Of a stretch of DNA of 64,000 nt, positions 37,056 through 45,662 are shown piece by piece. The position numbers and the translations under genes were made by a program. Position 1 is the first letter of the stretch, and the number at the start of each line of letters is the position of its first letter. The stretch lies in assembly GCF_000469545.1 (NCBI RefSeq), contig NZ_KI273055.1:1-64000 (forward strand). Direction: 5' to 3'. A model generated the notes under the pieces. It made no database searches, was not told the DNA's origin, and saw only the letters and a program-made list of their open reading frames with translations. This stretch comes from Mitsuokella sp. oral taxon 131 str. W9106 (lineage in GTDB: Bacteria; Bacillota; Negativicutes; Selenomonadales; Selenomonadaceae).

Positions 37056-39371
37056 GTGGATATTGTTCAGGGGTTAAATCCTGCTCAGAGGGAGGCAGTC
37101 GAGCACCTCGAAGGGCCGCTTCTCATCATGGCAGGTGCAGGGTCAGGAAAAACAAAGGTACTCACTTGCCGCATCGCCAATCTTCTTGCGCACGGTGTCC
37201 TGCCGTATCAGATCCTCGCTATCACCTTTACGAACAAGGCGGCTGCTGAAATGCGCGAACGTGCAAAACACATGATTGGTGAAGCAGCAAAGGGCGTATG
37301 GCTCAGTACGTTTCATTCGTTCTGCGCACGCTTCCTGCGGTGTGAGATCGAAACAACGGGGCTGTACAAGCACAACTTTGTCATTTATGACACATCGGAC
37401 AGCCAGACAGTCATTCGCGATTGCATTAAAGAGCTCAATCTCGATGATAAGCAGTATCGCCCTGCGAGTATTCAAAACGCTGTTTCGGTAGCGAAGAATG
37501 CCATGCAAAGCCATAAGGCGATGGCACGTAATGCGAATACCTTCTTTGAGGAGAAGGCGGCGGAAGTATATGCGCTTTACGCAGCGAAACTGCGCACGAA
37601 CAACGCACTCGACTTCGATGACCTGCTCATGCTCTCCGTTGCACTTTTGCGCGACAATGAAGAAGTGCGCACGAAGTATCAGAACCGATTCCGATTCATC
37701 CTTGTCGACGAGTATCAAGATACGAACGGGGCACAGTACGAGCTCACGAAGCTCCTTGCGGAAAAGCACCGCAATCTCTGCGTCGTTGGCGATGCGGATC
37801 AGTCTATCTACGGTTGGCGCGGTGCGGATATTCACAATATCATGAATTTTGAACGGGACTATCCTGAGGCGCGGACGATTAAGCTCGAGCAAAACTATCG
37901 CTCGACGAAGAATATTCTCGCAGCGGCAAATGCCGTTATCGAGAACAACATAGAACGCAAGCCGAAAGCTCTTTGGACGGAGAATCCGACAGGGGAAAAA
38001 ATTACGCTTTACGAGTCATACGATGAGCGCGATGAGGCGCAATTTGTCGCGTCCGCTATTCAGCAGGAGAAGAACAAACGGAAATGCTCCTATGGTGACA
38101 TCGCGATCCTTTACCGTACGAATGCACAGTCGCGCGTCGTCGAGGAGACCTTTATGCGCATGGGGATTCCGTATACGATGGTCGGCGGGCTGAAGTTTTA
38201 TGATCGCAAGGAAATCAAGGATATTCTCGCCTATCTGCGCATCATTTACAATCCGCTCGACACGGTCAGTCTCATGCGTATCATCAATGTGCCGAAGCGT
38301 GGCCTCGGGACAACGTCTGTCGCGCGTGTCGCAGAATATGCGACGGATGCAGGGCTCAGTTTCTTTGAAGTTATGGCAAATCGTGAGATGTTGGATGCGA
38401 TACCGGCGCTCACGACGCGTGCAAAAAAAACACTCATCGCACTGGCGTCTTTTCTCTTTGCAATGGCTGGAACGTACGCGTCCATGCACCTTGACGACCT
38501 TATCCAGAAAGTGCTGGATGAAACAGGCTATTGGAAAGAACTGGAAGCAGAAAAGAAGCCAGAGAATGAGTCGCGTATTGAGAATTTGAAGGAATTCATC
38601 GGCGTCGCACGCGAGTTTGAGAAAACGGAAGAGGACACGAGTCTCGAAGCGTTTCTCTCCCAGCTTGCACTTGTCTCCGATATCGATACGGCGGAATTGG
38701 AAGATGAGCGTGTGACGCTCATGACGCTTCATTCGGCAAAAGGGTTGGAGTTCCCCGTCGTTTTCTTGATCGGCATGGAGGAGGGGCTCTTTCCGCATGC
38801 GCGGACACTTCTTGAGCCGAAGGAGATAGAAGAGGAGCGAAGAACGTGCTACGTCGGAATTACGCGTGCCGAGAAAAAGCTCTACCTTACGCGTGCGAGA
38901 CAACGAACGATCTACGGCAAGACGAATGCCTATCCGCCGTCGCGGTTCATTTTGGAGATTCCGATGGATTACATCGATAAAATGCGATCTCGTTCCGATT
39001 TTGAAGTGATGGATGATTCAACTGGCTCGTATGCATTTCGAGCGACTGCATATCAGATGGGGGATGGCGTGCGATTGGTGGGAAAGCCGATGTCGGCATA
39101 CGAAGCCATGCAGTCACTGCGCACTGCACAAGCTAGGCACATGGCTGGATCGGTGGCTCGCGTACAGAGTATGCCGCCTGCAAGCGGTGTCATTCGTCCG
39201 AATACGAGCACCATGTGGAAGACAGGTGATAAGGCACGTCATGGGAAATGGGGGATTGGAACGGTCGTATCCGTCAAGGGAAGTGGCGAAGAAGCAGAAC
39301 TCAAAATCGCATTCCCGGGGCAAGGGATAAAAGGGCTCATGCAAAAGTACGCACCGATTGAGAAAGTCTGA
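37056..39371 (+). CDS. pcrA: ATP-dependent DNA helicase PcrA (UvrD/Rep family)
   Basis: Superfamily 1 3'-5' helicase for repair and plasmid replication. Motif I AGAGSGKTKV (26-35), motif II DEYQDTN near residue 221, VGDADQSIYGWRGA, and motif VI VGITRAEKKLYLT. 771 residues is full length. GTG 37056 follows AGGAGG. A Tudor-like C-terminal end (GDKARHGKWGIGTVVSVKG) is present. It is 17 nt upstream of ligA, the usual Firmicutes pair. Confidence 0.96.
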   Translation: MDIVQGLNPAQREAVEHLEGPLLIMAGAGSGKTKVLTCRIANLLAHGVLPYQILAITFTNKAAAEMRERAKHMIGEAAKGVWLSTFHSFCARFLRCEIETTGLYKHNFVIYDTSDSQTVIRDCIKELNLDDKQYRPASIQNAVSVAKNAMQSHKAMARNANTFFEEKAAEVYALYAAKLRTNNALDFDDLLMLSVALLRDNEEVRTKYQNRFRFILVDEYQDTNGAQYELTKLLAEKHRNLCVVGDADQSIYGWRGADIHNIMNFERDYPEARTIKLEQNYRSTKNILAAANAVIENNIERKPKALWTENPTGEKITLYESYDERDEAQFVASAIQQEKNKRKCSYGDIAILYRTNAQSRVVEETFMRMGIPYTMVGGLKFYDRKEIKDILAYLRIIYNPLDTVSLMRIINVPKRGLGTTSVARVAEYATDAGLSFFEVMANREMLDAIPALTTRAKKTLIALASFLFAMAGTYASMHLDDLIQKVLDETGYWKELEAEKKPENESRIENLKEFIGVAREFEKTEEDTSLEAFLSQLALVSDIDTAELEDERVTLMTLHSAKGLEFPVVFLIGMEEGLFPHARTLLEPKEIEEERRTCYVGITRAEKKLYLTRARQRTIYGKTNAYPPSRFILEIPMDYIDKMRSRSDFEVMDDSTGSYAFRATAYQMGDGVRLVGKPMSAYEAMQSLRTAQARHMAGSVARVQSMPPASGVIRPNTSTMWKTGDKARHGKWGIGTVVSVKGSGEEAELKIAFPGQGIKGLMQKYAPIEKV

Positions 39372-39388
39372 GCGATAGAGGAGAAGAT

Positions 39389-41401
39389 ATGGATATTCAG
39401 AAGGTTAAGGAGGAACTCGCTTCGCTCCGCAAAACGATTCGTTACCACAACAATCGTTACTACAACGAGGATGCGCCGGAGATCAGCGACTACGAGTATG
39501 ACCAGCTCATGTTGCACCTAAGGGCAATCGAAAAATCGTACCCGGAACTCATCACGAAGACATCGCCAACGCAGATGGTCGGCGGCACGGCACAGCGGAC
39601 GGCAGGCGTACTCGTGAAACACGATGTGCCGATGCTCTCTCTTCAGGATGTGTTTTCTAAAGGAGAAATTTTTGCTTTTGTGCAAGAACTGCAAGGAGAA
39701 CTCGATCATCCTGAATTCGTCGTAGAAGAGAAGATCGATGGGCTTTCGATGGCTCTACGCTATGAGGACGGCGTCCTCGTTCGAGCCATTACGCGCGGCG
39801 ATGGAATTGTGCAAGGGGAAGATGTAACGGAGAATGCGAAGGTCATTTGCGATGTTCAAAAGACGCTAAAAGACAAGCCAGCCTATTTTGAGATTCGCGG
39901 TGAGGTCTATATGGAACGCGCTGTGTTCGATGCCGTCAATGAGAGGCAAGCATTTCTTGGTTTGCGTCCTTTTGCAAATCCGCGAAACTGTGCGGCTGGG
40001 ACACTGCGCCAGCTTGACAGCCGTATCACGAAGGAGCGAAAGTTATCTTTTTTTGTATTCAATTTGCAGTCGGTGCGCGGTATGAAATTTCGAACGCATA
40101 CCGACGCCTACGCTTTTATGAAAAAACAGGGCATTAAGGTCATTCATGACTATAAGGTTTGCCATACGGCAGAAGAAGTTTGGCAGGCGATTGAAGCAAT
40201 CGGTGAAAATCGCGGAAATCTCGCCTATGATATCGACGGTGCAGTCGTCAAGCTAAACAACTTGCATGATCGAGAGAAGCTCGGCGCAACTTCCAAAGTG
40301 CCACGGTGGGCGATTGCCTACAAGTACCCGCCAGAGGAAAAGGAAACCGTCCTTCGAGCAATTGAGCTTTCCGTGGGACGTACGGGGCGTATTACACCGA
40401 CGGCCGTATTCGATCCAATTCGCCTTTGCGGTACAAATGTAGAACGTGCGACCCTGCACAATCAAGACTTTATCGATAGCATGGATGTGCGTATTGGCGA
40501 TACGATACGCGTTTATAAGTCTGGGGAGATCATTCCGAAAATCAAGGAAGTCGTCAGAGAAAAACGCCCTGCAGATGCAAAACCCTTTGCCATCGGCACG
40601 CATTGTCCTGTCTGTGGAGCACCTGCTGTACGCGAAGCGGATACGGCAGATATCAGATGCCAAAATCCGAGCTGTCCTGCCCAGATCGAAAACCATCTGC
40701 TCAATTTTGTCAGTCGCGACGCGATGGATATCAAAGGCCTTGGTGAGAGCACCATCCATGCGCTTATAGCCGATGGGAAGCTCGCGACGATTGCGGATCT
40801 ATATGCACTGCATGATGCACGTGAGGAGCTCATTGAAAAGGGGCTTATCGGCAAGGCGAAGAATACGGATAAAGTGCTCGCTGCGATCGAAGCGAGCAAA
40901 GAGAATGAGCCGCAGCAGCTTTTGGCAGGGTTCGGCATTGCAGGAATTGGCCGAAGTGCCGCGCGTGAACTCATGCGTCATTTCGGCTCTATTGATCGAT
41001 TGCGCGAAGCAGACGAAGAAGAAATTCGATCCGTACGTGATATAGGTGAAGTCAGCGCAAAAGCAATCGTAGCTTTTTTTGCCGACGAAAAGACGCAGGA
41101 TATGATCGCTAAACTTCGTGCCGCAAACGTTCGCTTTGCGGAAAAGAAACGTGCACCAGGAGATATGGTGCTTGAAGGAAAGACTTTTGTCATTACGGGA
41201 ACACTTCCCACAATGGGGCGCAGAGAATGTGCCGCACTCATTGAAGCGCACGGGGGGCGTGTCGCAAGCGCAGTAAGCAAAAAGACCGACTATCTCATCG
41301 CAGGTGAGGAAGCCGGCAGCAAACTGAAAAAGGCACAGGAACTCGGAATTCAAGTTTTGAATGAAACTGGTCTTAGGACGATGATTTCCGTGCAAGAATG
41401 A
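39389..41401 (+). CDS. ligA: NAD-dependent DNA ligase LigA
   Basis: Seals nicks using NAD+. The adenylated lysine is in VEEKIDGLSM (K about residue 115). Domain order: NAD-binding N-terminus, adenylation domain, OB-fold (VGRTGRITPTAVFDPI), four-cysteine zinc finger (CPVCGAP and CQNPSC), helix-hairpin-helix region and a C-terminal BRCT domain (GKTFVITGTLPTMGR). 670 residues. It ends immediately before the EamA remnant on the other strand. Confidence 0.97.
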   Translation: MDIQKVKEELASLRKTIRYHNNRYYNEDAPEISDYEYDQLMLHLRAIEKSYPELITKTSPTQMVGGTAQRTAGVLVKHDVPMLSLQDVFSKGEIFAFVQELQGELDHPEFVVEEKIDGLSMALRYEDGVLVRAITRGDGIVQGEDVTENAKVICDVQKTLKDKPAYFEIRGEVYMERAVFDAVNERQAFLGLRPFANPRNCAAGTLRQLDSRITKERKLSFFVFNLQSVRGMKFRTHTDAYAFMKKQGIKVIHDYKVCHTAEEVWQAIEAIGENRGNLAYDIDGAVVKLNNLHDREKLGATSKVPRWAIAYKYPPEEKETVLRAIELSVGRTGRITPTAVFDPIRLCGTNVERATLHNQDFIDSMDVRIGDTIRVYKSGEIIPKIKEVVREKRPADAKPFAIGTHCPVCGAPAVREADTADIRCQNPSCPAQIENHLLNFVSRDAMDIKGLGESTIHALIADGKLATIADLYALHDAREELIEKGLIGKAKNTDKVLAAIEASKENEPQQLLAGFGIAGIGRSAARELMRHFGSIDRLREADEEEIRSVRDIGEVSAKAIVAFFADEKTQDMIAKLRAANVRFAEKKRAPGDMVLEGKTFVITGTLPTMGRRECAALIEAHGGRVASAVSKKTDYLIAGEEAGSKLKKAQELGIQVLNETGLRTMISVQE

Positions 41402-41404
41402 AAA

Positions 41405-41583
41405 TTGTACTGAGAATCAAGACGGTTCCAAGTGCGTCAATCCAAAGGAACGATGCCGCTGATAAGCATGTGTGAGACGACGAGCTATTCGGCAGAAAAG
41501 CCTGCGTCTCGCAGGGCGTACTGTCCTGCTACCCCTGATGCTCCCCATAATGAGCCGCCTGTGAGTACCAGAAGAATCCCTTT
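41405..41583 (-). pseudogene. N-terminal remnant of an EamA/DMT-family transporter
   Basis: On the minus strand, from 41583, the frame reads KGILLVLTGGSLWGASGV, AGQYALRDAGFSAE, then a TAG at 41485-41487 where the family has Trp, then LVVSHMLISGIV. This matches the first membrane helix pair of EamA (drug/metabolite) transporters. The start codon is missing and the frame is lost again near 41430, so less than a quarter of the gene remains. It lies directly after the AsmA-like gene and once probably formed a unit with it. Confidence 0.75.
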
Positions 41584-41594
41584 TTATCGATCTG

Positions 41595-43034
41595 TCAAGG
41601 TGTATTTCCTTTCTCATGGACATAAGTGTAGAGTGGAGAACCGTCCTTATCCGTAATATGAATGGGACTCAATGCGAGCCTTCCGTTTTCGATTCGCAGT
41701 CCATCCGTTGCGACATTAAATCCAGCAAAGGAAAGGCGTACATCATAAAAGCGAAGATCCCGATAGGCATTATGGAACGTTCCCGTAATTTGTTCAAATG
41801 GAAGCATGTGGTATCGACCTGCGCTCGATTGGAATGAGCCGGACGTAAGCGTGCCCTTGGATGAGCCGTCGCTTGCAACCATAAGATCCATCGCGACACG
41901 GCAGGAAAGGCCACTTCCCGGCAAGGCTTTCGCCGCACTCAGATCCGATCCCGTTCCGTATATGTGATAGTAGCGTGTATCGAGATTGTAGTCACCGTGC
42001 GCGGTGAGGATTCCATCAAAGACATTGGCTGAGACATTTGTGAAATTCAGCATGGCGTTGTCGTAGGAAATATCGCCACGGACATTCGTGAAAAAGAGCC
42101 CTGGGATGCTCAGTTCATCCATCGAGAGCGAGCCGGTTCCGAGCGGGTGCGTGAGTGGTCCACTGAAATATGCATCGAGCGTCATTTTATCATGGAGATT
42201 CATGCCGAAGCCTAGCGATGATGGATCAACTGCGTAAAATACAGCGGATAGGTCGGCTGTCGGCACGTCTTCCCCATGAAAATCCACGTGTCCATTCAGC
42301 GTAATGCCATCACCGATCATGATGCCGCCGAATCCTCCGATCGTCATAGCGAGAACCATTTTCTTCGTTGTGTCGATAGAAGACATGAGCTGCACATGGT
42401 TCATGAGATAATGACGATGTTGCGCGAGAATCTCAAATCGGCTATCATGTACATTTAGTTTTAATTTGATCTTTTTCCCCGTGGCATTGAAGTTTTGCCA
42501 ACGGCGGGTCATTTTATTTTGCTGCATACGCCGTCTTGCTTCACCGATCGCACGGCGCTTTTCTTCACTGAGGCCTTCGAGACTGACTTTCTTTTGCCAA
42601 TCCTCTTCCTGCATTTTTTTCATGTCGGGAGAAGGCCGAATAAAGTCGAGCCGCATCGCTTCATCGAAATGGAGCGAGATGTTGGCATTGTAAATGTTCA
42701 GCTCCTGTATCGTCGTAGATTTGTAATGATGCGTGATAACGTCCCAGAGGCGCACACGAAAATCGCCGCTGGGGATGGAGAGGATTCGCTCACCATTTTG
42801 ATCGTACCATTCGAGATTGGTGAAGTAAACGTGTCCTGTGATATCTGAGATCAGACGCTCAACGCGAATCGTTCCACGCAGCATATCCTGCTGCTTTATG
42901 GCACGATTGAATAGGGCTGCTGCTGTAAAGCTCAAGACTTCGAGTGCAACCAAGAGAAACAGTGCAAGTACGGACAAAATCATTCCGATTCGCCGCAGTT
43001 TTGTGCGATGTATGGCATGAAATGATGAAATCAT
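41595..43034 (-). CDS. AsmA/TamB-like envelope protein
   Basis: 479 residues. A single N-terminal transmembrane segment (about 16-38, MILSVLALFLLVALEVLSF) is followed by a large beta-rich extracytoplasmic region with many short repeats such as LNGHVDFHG, GSLSMDELSIPGLFF and GILTAHGDYNLDTRYY. This resembles AsmA/TamB-type proteins, which bridge the inner and outer membranes in diderms. A helical insert lies near residues 135-185. Function is inferred from overall style only. It is transcribed divergently from the GH84 remnant. Confidence 0.6.
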   Translation of the reverse strand: MISSFHAIHRTKLRRIGMILSVLALFLLVALEVLSFTAAALFNRAIKQQDMLRGTIRVERLISDITGHVYFTNLEWYDQNGERILSIPSGDFRVRLWDVITHHYKSTTIQELNIYNANISLHFDEAMRLDFIRPSPDMKKMQEEDWQKKVSLEGLSEEKRRAIGEARRRMQQNKMTRRWQNFNATGKKIKLKLNVHDSRFEILAQHRHYLMNHVQLMSSIDTTKKMVLAMTIGGFGGIMIGDGITLNGHVDFHGEDVPTADLSAVFYAVDPSSLGFGMNLHDKMTLDAYFSGPLTHPLGTGSLSMDELSIPGLFFTNVRGDISYDNAMLNFTNVSANVFDGILTAHGDYNLDTRYYHIYGTGSDLSAAKALPGSGLSCRVAMDLMVASDGSSKGTLTSGSFQSSAGRYHMLPFEQITGTFHNAYRDLRFYDVRLSFAGFNVATDGLRIENGRLALSPIHITDKDGSPLYTYVHEKGNTP

Positions 43035-43157
43035 GGAAATATCCTCAAAATAAATAGAATTTCCTCAAAATAAAAGCAATTATTTTCTCACTTCAGTATA
43101 TCATATCTGTTCATACTATGCTAAAATAGAATTAGGAATAAGAATGGAGATAGATTC

Positions 43158-43845
43158 ATGTGCAAAAACGAATGTCTCGCAGTTGTCGTAGAATTGATTT
43201 TCTGCACAATGGTCTATGCCTTGATCGCTGTGCAGCTTCTGTGATTCCACTGCGCGGCATTGTGAAAGGATTTTATGGCACGTCTTGGAGTGATGCAGCG
43301 TGGATGGACGCTTTTTTCTTTGAGAAGAATGTCGGTTTCAAAGCGTGTCTCTACGCGCTGAAAGAGGGTCCTTGTCATCGCGCAAAATGGCGTGAGCCGT
43401 TTCCCGAAGAGCATCTTGTGCATTTCGGTATGCTTATGAGGGAAGCGCGGGCACACGATATTCGCTTCGTCTTTGTCATTTCATCGGGACTTGGCATCAA
43501 GCTTTCTGGCATGGCTCGTTATAGCGATAGGAAAAGACTGATGAGCAAGATGGAAGCCATTTATGTACAAAGCGTGCAGGATGCGCTAAGCCTATACACG
43601 AAAGAGTTCTCCGTCATCTCGCAAAAGCAAAAGATAGAATCGTTTTGTACACAAGCGATGGCATTGCACAGGGGAATCCATCAGAGGATTCATACTGGGG
43701 CATAGGTCGTCTCTATGGATGATGGCTCGGCATTCGGTGGGATTATCCTGCCAATGACTACATGAAGTCGAAGCTTACGCTTGCTCAGTCGATAGATTGC
43801 CGAGGGAGAGCGCTGTACTCGCGATTTTATTCAACCATGAAATAA
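43158..43845 (+). pseudogene. GH84 beta-N-acetylglucosaminidase remnant
   Basis: ATG 43158, with TGGAGA upstream, opens a hydrophobic leader (VVVELIFCTMVYALIAV) in one frame, which stops near 43242. In the next frame the GH84 start follows: LRGIVKGFYGTSWSDAAWMD, ending in HRAKWREPFPEEHL and IRFVFVISSGLGIK. The catalytic double-aspartate region expected after that is missing. After a deletion near 43700 another conserved GH84 piece appears in-frame with a stop: WDYPANDYMKSKLTLAQSID, ending at TAA 43843-43845. So at least a frameshift and a large deletion have destroyed it. The leader suggests it was once exported. Confidence 0.8.
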
Positions 43846-43846
43846 A

Positions 43847-43996
43847 AAGTTTTATCGAAATGGGCTTTTTCAGCAGGTGCGGGAAAGCAAAGGACATAAA
43901 GCAAGTGCGTATATTTCAGAGGATGTAGGCATGGTGTTTATAGCGTCTGTCATGAAGCATCCGCAAGAGAAAAGAGGAGCGTATGCGTTCTCGTAA
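43847..43996 (+). other. Unassigned open frame, possible gene remnant
   Basis: 49 codons without a stop or obvious start read FYRNGLFQQVRESKGHKAS, then AYISEDVGMVFIASVMKHPQ, ending at TAA 43994-43996 inside the exonuclease start. The composition looks protein-like, but I do not recognise it. It may be a further fragment of a gene lost along with the GH84 gene. Confidence 0.25.
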
Positions 43997-44807
43997 CTTA
44001 GTCAGAGCAGAGCCGTTGCTTGGAGATATGCTCTTGCAAGAATCCCCAAAAGAGGTTACTGGGACTGCGCCGAAACGAACAACTCGTCCACTGAAACGGG
44101 GAGAAACGATGCAGAAGCGCCGTCAAAAGCGACGAATGGAGCGCTCCATTCGTGCGCAGGTCGTCAACGTGGAGCATTTGACAGCGATTGAAGGAAAGAC
44201 TATCGTCGCATTTGATTTGGAGCTTTCCGGAACGTTTCCCGATGATATCATCGAGATCGGTGCAATTCGCCTGCAGGAAGGTGCAGATTCTGTTTCCGTA
44301 TTTCATGAGCTCGTTCATCCGCGCACTTTCATCAATCGCACGGTGCGTAAGATGACAGGACTCGATAAGGACGATTTCAAAGGAAAAGATCGACTTCCCG
44401 ATATTTTACCAGCCTTTTTGCAGTTCGTCGGGGAAGATGCCGTAGTGCTCGGTCATGCTGTTGGGGACAATGATATTTTGAGCATCAATCTAGCCTTAGC
44501 TCGGATTGCAAAAAAGACAGGACAGCGCAGAAAGTTCTGCCCGCCGTATGTCGATACTGTCCGCTTGGCCAAGAGTATTTTGTCGAAGGATACGACGAAG
44601 TTCAATCTTGAGGCGCTGCTGCTTCATTTCGGCTGGCGGGCAAAGCAGAAGCATCGTGCACTCGATGATGCGCTCGGTGCGTACCTGCTTTTTGAGTGTT
44701 TGCTCAAAGACATACCGCATGGCATACCATCCTTTCCCAGTCTTTTCGATACACCTTCGGGGACGGAAATCGTACTCGAACGATTTGAACGGAATGAGGA
44801 GAGTTAA
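43983..44807 (+). CDS. DEDDh 3'-5' exonuclease (DNA polymerase III epsilon-like)
   Basis: Residues 1-65 are a basic, low-complexity lead (RRQKRRMERS). The exonuclease domain carries the acidic residues in order: AFDLELSG (Exo I, near residue 76), GHAVGDNDI (Exo II) and HRALDDA (Exo III His and Asp). 274 residues. No polymerase domain. AGGAG precedes the ATG. Such free-standing proteins act in proofreading or in RNA/DNA trimming; the exact substrate cannot be told. Confidence 0.85.
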   Translation: MRSRNLVRAEPLLGDMLLQESPKEVTGTAPKRTTRPLKRGETMQKRRQKRRMERSIRAQVVNVEHLTAIEGKTIVAFDLELSGTFPDDIIEIGAIRLQEGADSVSVFHELVHPRTFINRTVRKMTGLDKDDFKGKDRLPDILPAFLQFVGEDAVVLGHAVGDNDILSINLALARIAKKTGQRRKFCPPYVDTVRLAKSILSKDTTKFNLEALLLHFGWRAKQKHRALDDALGAYLLFECLLKDIPHGIPSFPSLFDTPSGTEIVLERFERNEES

Positions 44808-44916
44808 GAATATTGGTAAAGTTGTATCATCCTACAAGTATATTTGGAAAATGGTACAATGCAAGAGTGTTCCTTTTGGGTAGATTGTTCCGTATAATAA
44901 AGATGAAGGAGATAGG

Positions 44917-45027
44917 TTGGCAGCCGAAAAGCTCTATCTTGCCGGCTTCGGTCACGTCCCTGAGCTTGAACGCCAACCACAAGCCAGCGAGACAGAAGTC
45001 GGCGCCCTTCGGCCTTATGCCTTATAG
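44917..45027 (+). CDS. Possible 36-residue small protein
   Basis: TTG 44917 follows AAGGAG (44906-44911) with 5-nt spacing, and TATAAT lies 18 nt further up. The frame reads MAAEKLYLAGFGHVPELERQ, then PQASETEVGALRPYAL and TAG at 45025-45027. Codon use resembles the chromosome's. I recognise no family. It is an alternative or companion to the structured-RNA reading of the same segment. Confidence 0.3.
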   Translation: MAAEKLYLAGFGHVPELERQPQASETEVGALRPYAL

Positions 45028-45068
45028 AGAAGATAGGGGTTCAATTCCTATCAAGACGCGATAAAATG

Positions 45069-45102
45069 AGACGGGTTCTTCTATATAGCCTGTCTTATTT
45101 TT
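45069..45102 (+). terminator. Terminator of the orphan unit
   Basis: AGACGGG (45069-45075) pairs with CCTGTCT (45089-45095, one G-T pair), followed by TATTTTT. Confidence 0.55.
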
Positions 45103-45268
45103 GTAGCATTAAACGTATAGAAGTTTTAGATCGAGATGGATAAGATGGATAGAGGTGGATTGAAAGACCTGCCAAGCCTGCAATGGTTTTCGGCGCGAAT
45201 TGCAAAATGCTGGTAGAAAGCCTTGTTTTACAAGGGGATTCCGTGTTTCTTGTGCGATTCTGTTCCTG

Positions 45269-45330
45269 AGAGGACACGCCTTTGCTTTTTGATTTTGCTG
45301 CTTAAAAGCATACCACAAGGGGCGTCCTCT
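45269..45330 (+). repeat. Long imperfect hairpin in the 45.1-45.4 kb gap
   Basis: AGAGGAC with a bulged A and CGCC (45269-45280) pairs with GGCG and GTCCTCT (45321-45330), and an inner GCTTTT/AAAAGC stem sits inside. TTT follows, so it may be a weak terminator or the end of a decayed element. I see no supportable gene from 45103 to 45399. Confidence 0.4.
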
Positions 45331-45399
45331 TTTCATGACGATTTTGTAACACATGTATTGTAAACCTACAAAAATATACAATGCGTATTACTGTAGCTA

Positions 45400-45429
45400 T
45401 TGACATAAAAACATGAAATATGATAAAAT
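45400..45429 (+). promoter_or_regulatory. Promoter of tRNA-Leu
   Basis: Perfect TTGACA (45400-45405) and TAAAAT (45424-45429) are spaced by 18 nt, 32 nt before the tRNA. Confidence 0.7.
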
Positions 45430-45461
45430 TATATTTGTCAATAACGCAGACATATTCAGAT

Positions 45462-45548
45462 GCCGGAGTGGCGGAATTGGCAGACGCAGCAGACTCAAAA
45501 TCTGCCGTTGGCAACAGCGTGCCGGTTCAAGTCCGGCCTTCGGCACCA
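45462..45548 (+). tRNA. tRNA-Leu (anticodon CAA)
   Basis: Class II tRNA of 87 nt. Acceptor GCCGGAG pairs with CTTCGGC, the anticodon stem GCAGA/TCTGC encloses CTCAAAA with anticodon CAA, a long variable arm (CGTTGGCAACAGCG) follows, and the T-loop is TTCAAGT. CCA is encoded. It reads UUG codons. Confidence 0.96.
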
Positions 45549-45560
45549 TTTGGAATCTTG

Positions 45561-45597
45561 AGCTTTCACGAGACTCGTGGGAGCTTTTTCTTTTTTC
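45561..45597 (+). terminator. Terminator of tRNA-Leu
   Basis: A 10-bp stem with G-T pairs (45561-45570 with 45576-45585) and a 5-nt loop is followed by TTTTTCTTTTTT. Confidence 0.85.
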
Positions 45598-45662
45598 ACT
45601 AGGCAAGTTGCCATAGTTCCTTAGGAATACGCCAATGTATTCCGCACAGAATGGAGGATAGT

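Larger units (their letters stand above)
44905..45102 (+). ncRNA. Orphan structured transcript of unknown family
   Basis: TATAAT (44893-44898) precedes, and a terminator-like hairpin follows at 45069-45102. Between them GGTTGGC (44915-44921) pairs perfectly with GCCAACC (44972-44978), AAGCTC (44929-44934) with GAGCTT (44962-44967), CTATCTT (44934-44940) with AAGATAG (45030-45036), and GATAGG (45032-45037) with CCTATC (45047-45052) around a GGTTCAATT loop. Several pairings exclude one another, as in a switch. No hallmark of tmRNA, SRP RNA, RNase P RNA or a riboswitch class that I know is present. A short coding frame overlaps it. Confidence 0.3.

Noticed and set aside
45000-45060. tRNA or tmRNA 3' end at the GGTTCAATT loop
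   Set aside because: The loop resembles a T-loop, but the stem is 6 bp with a 9-nt loop, no acceptor partner exists and no CCA follows.
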